The notes under the pieces are model-generated. The model ran no database searches. It was not told the DNA's origin and saw only the letters and a program-made list of their open reading frames with translations. The position numbers and the translations under genes are program-made. Below, one piece after another: positions 1-6,735 of a stretch of DNA of 15,535 nt (its first letter is position 1; every line of letters begins with the position of its first letter). The DNA comes from JAZGDL01 sp036477795 (GTDB lineage: Bacteria > Planctomycetota > Phycisphaerae > UBA1845), in NCBI GenBank assembly GCA_036477795.1, contig JAZGDL010000079.1, positions 1 through 15,535 on the forward strand, given 5' to 3'.

Positions 1-1015
1 CCTTCTTGCCGCCTCCCTTGATGACCGTGGTGGTGTCCTTGGTGATGACGATCTTCCGGGCCCGGCCGAGATCGGACAAAGTAACGTTTTCCAGCTTGAT
101 TCCGAGATCCTCACTGATCAGCTTTCCACCGGTGAGAATAGCCAGGTCCTGAAGCATGGCCTTGCGGCGGTCGCCGAACCCCGGTGCCTTGATCGCGGCA
201 CAGTTCAGCACCCCGCGCAGCTTGTTGACCACCAGAGCGGCCAGTGGTTCCCCGTCCACGTCCTCGGCGATCACCAGCAACGGGGAACCGGCCGACGAGA
301 TGCTCTCCAGCAGCGGCACAAAGTCCCCAAGGTTGGAGATTTTCTTCTCGTAGATGAGGATATAAGGGTCTTCCAGCACGCATTCCAGCGTACCGGGATT
401 GGTCATGAAGTAAGGCGAGATGTAGCCTTTGTCGAACTGCATCCCGTCCACGACTTCCTTTTCGGTTTCCAGGCTCTTACCTTCTTCGATCTCGACCACC
501 CCTTCGTGTCCGACCGCGTCCAGGGCGCTGGTCAACAGCTTGCCGACCTCCTGGTCGCCGTTGGCACTGATGGTGGCTATCTTGGTGAGGTCGTCGCTGC
601 TGCGTACTTTGACGGCCTGCTGCTTGATCGAATCGACGGCGGCGTACACCGCCTTGTCGATGCCGCGCTTGACGGCCATGGGGTTGGCGCCGACGGCGAC
701 CAGCTTCAGCCCCTCGCGGTAGATGGCCTCCGCCAGCACGGTGGCGGTGGTAGTGCCGTCGCCCACGGCGTCACTGGTCTTGGAGGCGACCTCGTTGATC
801 ATCTTGGCGCCCATGTTCTCGAACGGGTCGGGCAACTCGATCTCCTTGCTGACCGTGACACCGTCCTTGGTCACCCGCGGGGCGCCGAAGGACTTCTGCA
901 ACAGCACGTTCTGGCCGACGGGTCCGAACGTGACCCGGACGGCATCGGCCAACTTGGTCAGCCCATCGAGCGTGCTGTGCCGGGCGTCGCTTCCAAACAT
1001 CATTTGCTTAGGCAT
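1..1015 (-). CDS. groEL: 60 kDa chaperonin GroEL, copy 1 (3' end cut by window edge)
   Basis: ATP-driven cytosolic chaperonin that folds client proteins in a GroES-capped double ring. My translation of the reverse strand from ATG at 1015-1013 stays open for 338 codons to the left edge, so about 200 C-terminal residues are missing. It starts MPKQMMFGSDAR. The ATPase motif GDGTTTATVLA lies near residues 85-95, with the catalytic Asp of DGTTT at about 86. PFENMGAK, DGMQFDKGYISPYF and GFGDRRKAML, hallmarks of the equatorial and apical domains, follow in order. AGGAG at 1027-1023 sits 7 nt before the ATG. The gene starts 21 bp after the groES stop, so the two are almost certainly co-transcribed. 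Next to the phosphate-binding loop it reads FGPVGQNVLLQKSFG where E. coli has LGPKGRNVVLDKSFG, a divergent version. Identity is very secure. Confidence 0.97.
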   Translation of the reverse strand, partial: MPKQMMFGSDARHSTLDGLTKLADAVRVTFGPVGQNVLLQKSFGAPRVTKDGVTVSKEIELPDPFENMGAKMINEVASKTSDAVGDGTTTATVLAEAIYREGLKLVAVGANPMAVKRGIDKAVYAAVDSIKQQAVKVRSSDDLTKIATISANGDQEVGKLLTSALDAVGHEGVVEIEEGKSLETEKEVVDGMQFDKGYISPYFMTNPGTLECVLEDPYILIYEKKISNLGDFVPLLESISSAGSPLLVIAEDVDGEPLAALVVNKLRGVLNCAAIKAPGFGDRRKAMLQDLAILTGGKLISEDLGIKLENVTLSDLGRARKIVITKDTTTVIKGGGKK

Positions 1016-1036
1016 TGTGCTGCTCCTGGTTGAGGG

Positions 1037-1372
1037 TCACTGGATGATGGCCAGGATATCGCTCTCGCGAACGATGACGAACTCCTCACCGTCGAGATCG
1101 ACTTCCGTGCCGGAGTACTTACCGTAGAAGACCTCGTCGCCGGTCTTCACGCTCAACTCGCCGCGGGCGCCGCTGTCCAGCAGCTTGCCCGGTCCGACGG
1201 CGATAATGGTGCCCGCCTGGGGCTTTTCCTTGGCGGAGTCGGGAAGGATGATCCCGCCGGTCGTTGTTTCCTTGGGATCGGACTGGCGGATCAACACCCG
1301 GTCGTCCAACGGACGGAATGCGACCTTGGTGCTCTTTTTTTGCTTTCTTTTGGTTGCGGTGGCTGTGGCCAT
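1037..1372 (-). CDS. groES: 10 kDa co-chaperonin GroES
   Basis: Heptameric lid of the GroEL folding chamber, cytosolic. The 111-residue product shows the whole family core: FRPLDDRVLIR at about 19-29, the mobile-loop region around TTTGGIILPDSAKEKPQAG, AVGPGK, and a C-terminal GDEVFYGKYSGTEV...EFVIVRESDILAII. The usual length is about 95-100 residues. The surplus is a basic Ala/Thr/Lys-rich N-terminus of about 16 residues (MATATATKRKQKKSTK) before the conserved core. GGAG at 1387-1384 lies 11 nt before the ATG. No internal start next to the core is obvious, so I keep the long form. It lies between groEL2 (249 bp upstream) and groEL1 (21 bp downstream). No CIRCE operator (TTAGCACTC with its inverted partner) is seen upstream, so HrcA control of the classic type is not supported. 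Confidence 0.97.
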   Translation of the reverse strand: MATATATKRKQKKSTKVAFRPLDDRVLIRQSDPKETTTGGIILPDSAKEKPQAGTIIAVGPGKLLDSGARGELSVKTGDEVFYGKYSGTEVDLDGEEFVIVRESDILAIIQ

Positions 1373-1508
1373 GATTAGCAGGTCTCCATCACTTCTTGCG
1401 TGTGAGCGATTGTTATTCAGTCAGGCCGCGATTCACGCGGTTGACGCTTTCAGGCATTGTCTTGGTGCGTCCAACAAGAAACGCTCCCTTACGGTTGCGG
1501 CTCGGGTG

Positions 1509-1538
1509 GGTGGCCCACCTCGTTTCGAGGTGGGGGAC
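1509..1538 (+). repeat. Palindromic repeat, family A copy 1
   Basis: Perfect 9-bp hairpin: CCCACCTCG (1514-1522), loop TTT, CGAGGTGGG (1526-1534), preceded by GGTGG. It matches the reverse complement of 1581-1610 at 22 of 30 positions, and four of the differences form two compensatory stem pairs. It lies between groEL2 and groES. No T-run follows on either strand, so a simple intrinsic terminator is unlikely. Confidence 0.8.
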
Positions 1539-1580
1539 ACGATGATCCACCCGCCAGCGTCGGACCTTGTCGTATCATCC

Positions 1581-1610
1581 AGCCCCCACCTTCAGAGAAG
1601 GTGGGGCACC
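1581..1610 (-). repeat. Palindromic repeat, family A copy 2 (inverted)
   Basis: Perfect 10-bp hairpin: CCCCACCTTC (1584-1593), loop AGA, GAAGGTGGGG (1597-1606). Read on the minus strand it aligns with copy 1 at 1509-1538, so the two form an inverted doublet with a 42-bp centre. It begins 11 bp past the groEL2 stop codon, in the groEL2-groES gap. Confidence 0.8.
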
Positions 1611-1621
1611 GGCCCCCGTCT

Positions 1622-3262
1622 TTAGTAATCCATGTCCTCGTCCATCCCTTGCATCCCGCCGGACTTGTCCTCGTCCTCCTCCGGCTTTTCCGTGATGATG
1701 CAATCGGTGCTGAGCAGGATGCGGGCGACACTGCTGCCGTTCTCCAGGGCGATGCGGACCACCTTGGTGGGATCGATGACGCCGTCGGCAACCAGGTCGC
1801 CGTATTTCAGCGTGTCGGCGTTGAAACCGAAGGAACCGCTCTTGTTGGAAACGCGGTGTACGACGATGCCGGGCTCGACCCCGGCGTTCTCGGCGATGGC
1901 CCGGATGGGTGCCTGCAGCGCCTCGCGAACGACGGCGATGCCGGTCTTTTCGTCCTCACTCGAGGCCCGTAGGTTGTCGAGCGCCTGCTGGCAGCGCAGC
2001 AAAGCGACGCCCCCGCCCACCACAACGCCCTCCTCGATGGCGGCGCGAGTGGCGTGCAGGGCATCCTCGATGCGGGCCTTCTTTTCCTTGAGCTCGGTCT
2101 CGGTGGACGCCCCCACGTTTATCTGGGCGACGCCGCCGGCCAGTTTGGCCAGCCGTTCCTTCAGCTTCTCCTGATCGTAGTCGCTGGTGGTGGTTTCGAT
2201 CTCACTGCGGAGCTGGCTGATGCGCCCCTGGATGCTGCTGGTGGCCCCGGCGCCTTCGATCATAGTGGTGTTGTCGGCGTCGACGTGTATCTTCTTGCAC
2301 TGGCCCAGATCGGAGATGCCGATGCTATCCAGGTCGACGCCGATGTCCTTCATGATGGCCTTTCCGCCGACCAGGACGGCGATGTCCTCCAGCATGGCCT
2401 TGCGGCGATCGCCGTATCCCGGGGCCTTGACCGCACACACCTGCAAGGTGCCGCGCAGCTTGTTCACTACCAGCGTGGCCAGCGCTTCGCCCTCGATGTC
2501 TTCGGCGATGATCAGTAACGGGCGCTTGGCTTTGGAAACCTTCTCGAGCAGCGGTACCAGCTTCGGCACGCTGGTGATCTTGTCTTCATGGATCAGCACA
2601 AAGGCGCGCTGCAGCACACAATCCATGGCCTCCGGGTCAGTGGCGAAGTGGGGCGAGAGGAAGCCGCGATCGAACTGCATGCCTTCGACGATTTCGATGG
2701 TGGTCTCGGCGGTCTTGCCCTCTTCGACGGTGATGACACCGTCCTTGCCCACCTTGGCAAAACAATCCGCCAACACCACGCCGATGGCGCGGTCATTGTT
2801 GGCGGAGATGGCGGCGATATTGATGATGTCGTCGCGCTTGTCGATCTTCACGTTGCGGGAAATCTTACCGAGCTGCTCGATGACCTTACCGACGGCCTTT
2901 TGAATGCCGCGGTTCAATTCGTTGGCATTGGCACCGGCGGCTACGTTCCGCAGGCCCAGTTGAAAGATTGACCTGGCCAGGACCGTGGCGGTGGTGGTCC
3001 CGTCGCCGGCCACCGAACTGGTCTTGCTGGCTGCCTCCTTGACCAATTGGGCGCCCATGTTTTCGTACTTGTCTTCGAGCTCCACCTCCTCAGCGACCGT
3101 GACCCCGTCCTTGGTGACGGTGGGGGCGCCCCAGCCCTTGTCGATGACTGCGTGTCGACCTCGGGGCCCCAGCGTGGCTTGAACGGCGTTAGCTAATTTC
3201 ATGACGCCTCTCGACAAGGACTCTCTGGCGTCCTCCTCGTATGCGAGTTGTTTAACCGCCAT
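1622..3262 (-). CDS. groEL: 60 kDa chaperonin GroEL, copy 2 (complete)
   Basis: A second complete GroEL of 546 residues (E. coli: 548). The N-terminal half aligns without gaps, so GDGTTTATVLA carries the catalytic Asp at 87. The second ATPase region KARIEDALHATRAAIEEG is intact, with its Asp equivalent to E. coli D398. VEGMQFDRGFLSPHF and PGYGDRRKAMLEDIA mark the apical domain. The tail is acidic and ends GGMQGMDEDMDY, with one GGM rather than the usual GGM array. GGAGAG at 3276-3271 lies 8 nt before the ATG. Compared with groEL1 it keeps a canonical LGPRGRHAVIDKG loop. It lies upstream of groES-groEL1 on the same strand, 249 bp away across a palindrome doublet, so it may be read separately. 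Multiple groEL copies are known in planctomycetes. Which copy is the housekeeping one cannot be read from sequence. Confidence 0.98.
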   Translation of the reverse strand: MAVKQLAYEEDARESLSRGVMKLANAVQATLGPRGRHAVIDKGWGAPTVTKDGVTVAEEVELEDKYENMGAQLVKEAASKTSSVAGDGTTTATVLARSIFQLGLRNVAAGANANELNRGIQKAVGKVIEQLGKISRNVKIDKRDDIINIAAISANNDRAIGVVLADCFAKVGKDGVITVEEGKTAETTIEIVEGMQFDRGFLSPHFATDPEAMDCVLQRAFVLIHEDKITSVPKLVPLLEKVSKAKRPLLIIAEDIEGEALATLVVNKLRGTLQVCAVKAPGYGDRRKAMLEDIAVLVGGKAIMKDIGVDLDSIGISDLGQCKKIHVDADNTTMIEGAGATSSIQGRISQLRSEIETTTSDYDQEKLKERLAKLAGGVAQINVGASTETELKEKKARIEDALHATRAAIEEGVVVGGGVALLRCQQALDNLRASSEDEKTGIAVVREALQAPIRAIAENAGVEPGIVVHRVSNKSGSFGFNADTLKYGDLVADGVIDPTKVVRIALENGSSVARILLSTDCIITEKPEEDEDKSGGMQGMDEDMDY

Positions 3263-3436
3263 CGCAGATGCTCTCCATCAGTTGGCCAAAGAAACCTCGA
3301 CCTCATCGGTCATGGATTACGTGCCTCGCGGTGCAGGCGGACACGCGCGATCGGTGTGCACTGCGTGCGCCGATCCCGCTGACCTTTCAAGCAAGGCCGG
3401 CGCCAAAACGAGGAGCCGCCCTCTTATCTTGTAACG

Positions 3437-3466
3437 GCATGTCACATATAAGGTTATACAGCATGC
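3437..3466. promoter_or_regulatory. AT-rich dyad upstream of groEL2, possible operator or promoter
   Basis: Nested inverted repeat: outer GCATG (3437-3441) and GCATGC (3461-3466), inner TATAA (3447-3451), GG, TTATA (3454-3458). It stands out in a GC-rich background about 175-200 bp before the groEL2 start. The inner TATAA boxes could serve as a -10 element on either strand, but I found no convincing -35 partner. Function is a guess. Confidence 0.25.
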
Positions 3467-3610
3467 GGGAACCGGTTTGCCAGCCCCAGAACCTGCCAGC
3501 ATGGCAGCGTTGGATGCCATCAGGCTCTGCGCATGCCAAATTGACAGGATCCCGCCTTTAGGCCGGACGGAGAAGGGAATCGGGAATGAACGGGATGAGC
3601 CCTCAGTTCA

Positions 3611-3628
3611 CCCGCCGTAAACGGCGGG
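3611..3628. repeat. Short palindrome
   Basis: CCCGCCGT (3611-3618), AA, ACGGCGGG (3621-3628): an uninterrupted 8-bp inverted repeat in the gap between the BNR gene and groEL2, with no T-run beside it. It resembles the other dispersed hairpins of the window in style, but no second copy was seen here. Confidence 0.6.
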
Positions 3629-3695
3629 CCTGGGAGTTGTCTCCATGGTCACGAAACCGTGTAACCGAAAACGGCACTGGAGAGTAGCGTTCCCT

Positions 3696-3716
3696 CTAGT
3701 TTCTAGTTTCTAGAAC
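3696..3716. repeat. Heptamer tandem repeat at the 3' end of the BNR gene
   Basis: CTAGTTT at 3696-3702 and 3703-3709, then a partial third unit CTAGAAC at 3710-3716. On the coding (minus) strand the array encodes the last residues (..ETRN) and supplies the TAG stop codon of the upstream gene. Confidence 0.7.
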
Positions 3717-6104
3717 CCCGCCGCACTCGATCACTTCCACCACCGCCTCATTCGACTCCACCGTATTGCACAAGCCCGTAGCCACAACGGAATACACGCC
3801 GGAATCTTCAAGAGACAAGTCCTGAATCGAAAGAAAAAGCAGCGTGGCTCCCTCGAGGGGCTCACCGTCCTTGAACCACTGATAAGTCGGCAGCCCCGTG
3901 GCGCTGGCCAACACGAACAGGGTTGAGCCTACACAGAGCGTCCCGCCGGTCGGGTGGGTGGTGAACGCCACCACCGGCACGTCCAGAGCAGCCGGATCGG
4001 AAATGGCCACCGAGTCACACCCGTTGCGCAATACGCAGCGATACAATCCCACGTCCTCCTCAACCACCGGTCCGACGTCCACTGTAGAATCCGTCGCTCC
4101 GGGGATATTGGTTCCGTTAAACTGCCATTGATACGAAAGCGGCTCCACAAACCCGATGGCATCAATGCTGAACGAGACCTGGTCACCAAAACAGGCCTTC
4201 ACGTCAACGGGCTGCTCCAGGATCAGCGGCGCCGGCGACACCTCAACCATGGCTGCTTCTGAAAGCTGCAAGCCGCAATCGCTCTGCACCTCCACTCCGT
4301 AAATGCCGGATGTCTCCTCCGTGACCGGATCGACAATGAGTGTCATATCAGTGGCACCGGGGATATTGAGCCAGTTGTGGTGCCACTGATAACTCAACCC
4401 CTCCCCGACCGCCTCCACCTCCAGCACGAAGGCGCCTCCATCGCACGACCCACCGCTGATCGGCTGTGTGACGATGGCCGTCGCACACCCGCCGGTGTAG
4501 TCCCGCTGAATCCCGCCGAAATCACCAAAATCAACGTCCCCGTCTCCGTCCACGTCAAACACCCTGCACTCCAGCCCGACCATCACACCGGGCCCCTGAG
4601 CACAGCCGTTAAACCTAGCGAAATCCTCCAGATCCGAATCGCCGTCCCCATCTCCGTCACCACGGGCGTGGTCCAGCCGTAGGTGATAGACGTCCTGCTC
4701 GCCGTTGAACGTAGCGGCAAAGGCCAGGTCCGCGCCCGTCGCACCGGAGACCGAATGATAGTAGTCGCCCAACTTGGGGTTCTGGGGATAGCCCAGAAAG
4801 TGATTGAACGGGCGGCTCACCGGCCTGTTCGTCGACCAGGTCGAACCGCCGTCGAACGAAGAGGTATAATACAGCTCCGAAAACACCACTGCGGTATCGT
4901 TCCGCGTATCGTTCCAGAACACATCGATTCTACCGTTGGGCGCCACCGACATGGTCCCGAACCACTGCCACGCCGTCGCGGAGGGCGAGTCATCATTCAC
5001 CCGGATCGGTTCGCTCCACGTCTGGCCGCCGTCCGTGCTGCGCACCAACATCACGTCAAGCGGGTCGGCTCCGGGCGGATCAACCGAGCAGAGGATGTAC
5101 ACGTTTCCCGCCGTCAGCCCGTCCGTATGATCGCAAGCCACCCACACTTGACCGAGCAGCCCGATGGGATTAGGCCCGCCCCCAAGGCCCAAGGCCCCGC
5201 CCATTTCCACGAGCGTAGCTACTTCAAACTCGGGCGTCTGATTGGGATCCTGGGCGTTCGAAGAGCGGGCAAGACGAAACGAGTCGAAACTCAGGGGACT
5301 GCCACTGATGCCCGCGATGTAAAGTTCACCCCCCAGACCTACTGCCATCGTCCCAAACATCGCGCTTCCCGGTATGTTGATCGGCTCCATAAAGCTGAGC
5401 CCGCCGTCCGTAGACCGTGTGAAAATCCGAGACCCGCAGCAACTCGCCCCCGTTTGCCAGGAAAGATATATGTTGCCCTCGCCGATGCCGCCGGTTCGAT
5501 CGATCACCGTCCACTGCTTGTCGCCGCCGAAGGCCTCCACAGGGACTTGCCACGAAACGCCGCCATCCAGCGACTTGAAGAAGTGAACGGTAAAATCTCC
5601 CCGCAAACTGCAATAGTAAAACGTCCCCGCGGAGTCCACGGTCAGCACTGGATCGCTGCGAAATACGAACTCGCTGAGCGAACCCGGAAACGTCCACGAA
5701 TTGCCCGCGTCGTGGCTGTAGGCCCAGCCGGCCTTGCGAAAACTGCTCAACACCGTATCGAACTGCCGCCACCCGATAACCATCTTGTCAGGATCATTGG
5801 GATCGATGGCGATCGAAGGCTCATTGCCGGCATCATTGGGAATGTTGTTCCCCAGTGAATTGACGTTCACCTGCGTGATTCGGACGCCCCCGCGCAAAGG
5901 AAGGCGCTCGCCGAGCATGGCTGCGCTCTTGGGCCCGGGGAACGGCGGAAGATACTGGTCACCTTCGACGTCAGGCTGCTCCAGGTGAATCGCCTCGATC
6001 GGCGGAGTCGCACGCTCTCCCCCAACGGCCGGCGCGGCACCCGGCATCACCTCCACAACCCACGCACAAGCCGCCGCCAAAACCAAGCCTCGCATCCGCC
6101 TCAT
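3696..6104 (-). CDS. Secreted BNR-repeat protein with calcium loops and Ig-like domains
   Basis: 802 residues. An N-terminal signal peptide (MRRMRGLVLAAACAW..., probable cleavage after APA near residue 26) implies export. Five BNR/Asp-box motifs (SxDxGxxW type) at about 130, 178, 231, 356 and 416 indicate a sialidase-like beta-propeller. Next come two calcium-binding loops, DGDGDGDSDLEDF (483-495) and DVDGDGDVDFGDF (517-529), in the dockerin/EF-hand-like pattern common in Phycisphaerae secreted proteins. Three Ig-like repeats with the YQW signature follow (about 545-625, 628-710, 712-793). GGAG at 6118-6115 lies 10 nt before the ATG. The catalytic Arg triad and Tyr of true sialidases cannot be assigned, so a binding or structural role is as likely as hydrolysis. 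The last residues are encoded by a heptamer repeat. It stands alone, divergent from the gene at 6736. Confidence 0.9.
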   Translation of the reverse strand: MRRMRGLVLAAACAWVVEVMPGAAPAVGGERATPPIEAIHLEQPDVEGDQYLPPFPGPKSAAMLGERLPLRGGVRITQVNVNSLGNNIPNDAGNEPSIAIDPNDPDKMVIGWRQFDTVLSSFRKAGWAYSHDAGNSWTFPGSLSEFVFRSDPVLTVDSAGTFYYCSLRGDFTVHFFKSLDGGVSWQVPVEAFGGDKQWTVIDRTGGIGEGNIYLSWQTGASCCGSRIFTRSTDGGLSFMEPINIPGSAMFGTMAVGLGGELYIAGISGSPLSFDSFRLARSSNAQDPNQTPEFEVATLVEMGGALGLGGGPNPIGLLGQVWVACDHTDGLTAGNVYILCSVDPPGADPLDVMLVRSTDGGQTWSEPIRVNDDSPSATAWQWFGTMSVAPNGRIDVFWNDTRNDTAVVFSELYYTSSFDGGSTWSTNRPVSRPFNHFLGYPQNPKLGDYYHSVSGATGADLAFAATFNGEQDVYHLRLDHARGDGDGDGDSDLEDFARFNGCAQGPGVMVGLECRVFDVDGDGDVDFGDFGGIQRDYTGGCATAIVTQPISGGSCDGGAFVLEVEAVGEGLSYQWHHNWLNIPGATDMTLIVDPVTEETSGIYGVEVQSDCGLQLSEAAMVEVSPAPLILEQPVDVKACFGDQVSFSIDAIGFVEPLSYQWQFNGTNIPGATDSTVDVGPVVEEDVGLYRCVLRNGCDSVAISDPAALDVPVVAFTTHPTGGTLCVGSTLFVLASATGLPTYQWFKDGEPLEGATLLFLSIQDLSLEDSGVYSVVATGLCNTVESNEAVVEVIECGGVLETRN

Positions 6105-6209
6105 GACTCAACCGCTCCACCAATGAACGCCCCAAAGCGGACGATTTCACTCCCTCAACCCGCCGAGCACCAAGCTCCCGAGCACAGCAACCCGCCCGAC
6201 GGCGCCAAG

Positions 6210-6231
6210 CCCACGGATTGCAATCCGTGGG
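6210..6231. repeat. Perfect palindrome, family B copy 1
   Basis: CCCACGGATTG (6210-6220) followed directly by CAATCCGTGGG (6221-6231), an 11+11 perfect inverted repeat with flanking G and T. A second copy lies at 14913-14934 inside the anti-sigma-like gene. It keeps the CCCACGG/CCGTGGG arms and the flanks, while its centre differs by compensatory changes. Confidence 0.85.
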
Positions 6232-6532
6232 TCGGCGGTACGCAGCACCGTCCGAAGACCAACAGGGCCCATCCCGACACCACGCCCGCTCCGGCCGCCA
6301 ACGGAACATCGAACACCATCCTACCAACACGCCGACACTCGTATCTACCCATATTCAGACGCGCGCCCCCCTCGGGTTGCTTCAAATCCTTTGCCCGGTT
6401 CGCAACCACATCCATCAATTGCACGGAAACTCCAGCCCAACACACTCGCACGCGAAATCGGCACCCTCTGCTTCAATTGCCCGCGACGATCACGTACCAA
6501 ATCAAACAAGAATCCAAACGTCGCCGAATCAA

Positions 6533-6564
6533 GCACGAGGGCACGAAGGCACAAAGGCACGCAG
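6533..6564. repeat. Octamer tandem repeat (GCACGAAG-like)
   Basis: Four consecutive 8-bp units: GCACGAGG, GCACGAAG, GCACAAAG, GCACGCAG. Related GGCACGAA-type units recur at 12239-12270, at 12306-12313 and, inverted, at 13713-13744. Confidence 0.75.
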
Positions 6565-6652
6565 GAAATCGTCAATGGTGTCCGTGGCTTCGTCACTCAC
6601 GATGGAACACCTTCGCTCTTGCCGATATGATCAATGGCGGCTTTGTGGGACA

Positions 6653-6688
6653 GGCTTTCCAGCTTGTCATTTGACCGGCTGGAAAGCC
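6653..6688. repeat. Stem-loop with 10-bp arms
   Basis: GGCTTTCCAG (6653-6662) pairs with CTGGAAAGCC (6679-6688) across a 16-nt loop. It lies 37-72 bp before the SD of the metzincin lipoprotein gene. It could be a dispersed repeat or a 5' leader structure; no T-run follows. Confidence 0.6.
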
Positions 6689-6724
6689 GGTCTCAAAGCG
6701 CCGCGGCTGCGGGTTGTCGGTGAT

Positions 6725-6728
6725 GGAG
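6725..6728 (+). promoter_or_regulatory. Shine-Dalgarno that fixes a TTG start
   Basis: GGAG lies 7 nt before TTG at 6736. The reading frame has no nearby ATG, and the TTG begins a clean lipoprotein signal, so this site supports TTG as the start. Confidence 0.65.
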
Positions 6729-6735
6729 ACAGTCT

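Larger units (their letters stand above)
3263..3695. other. Intergenic region upstream of groEL2
   Basis: 433 bp without a convincing gene. It is the upstream region of groEL2 (minus strand) and lies downstream of the BNR protein gene. It holds an AT-rich dyad (3437-3466), a short palindrome (3611-3628) and the start of a heptamer repeat at 3696. I see no CIRCE element and no tRNA. Short ORFs here lack ribosome-binding sites and recognisable motifs. Confidence 0.6.
6105..6735. other. Repeat-rich divergent intergenic region
   Basis: 631 bp between two divergent genes, so it should hold both promoters; none is clear by eye. It contains a perfect 22-bp palindrome (6210-6231), a four-unit octamer array (6533-6564) and a 10-bp stem-loop (6653-6688). 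Short reading frames cross it on both strands but lack ribosome-binding sites and family motifs, and they read through the repeats. Confidence 0.6.

Noticed and set aside
1509..1610. Rho-independent terminators at the hairpin pairs (also 8489-8586, 9596-9612)
   Set aside because: Stems are strong, but none is followed by a T-run on either strand, and related copies occur inside coding sequence.
3263..3695. CIRCE/HrcA operator before groEL2
   Set aside because: No TTAGCACTC-like half-sites found by reading this region, nor upstream of groES at 1373-1621.
4683..5858. Long plus-strand ORF (391 codons) opposite the BNR protein
   Set aside because: It lies wholly antisense to a gene with clear BNR, calcium-loop and Ig motifs. 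Its product is Arg/His/Pro-rich without domains, as expected of a GC-rich shadow frame.
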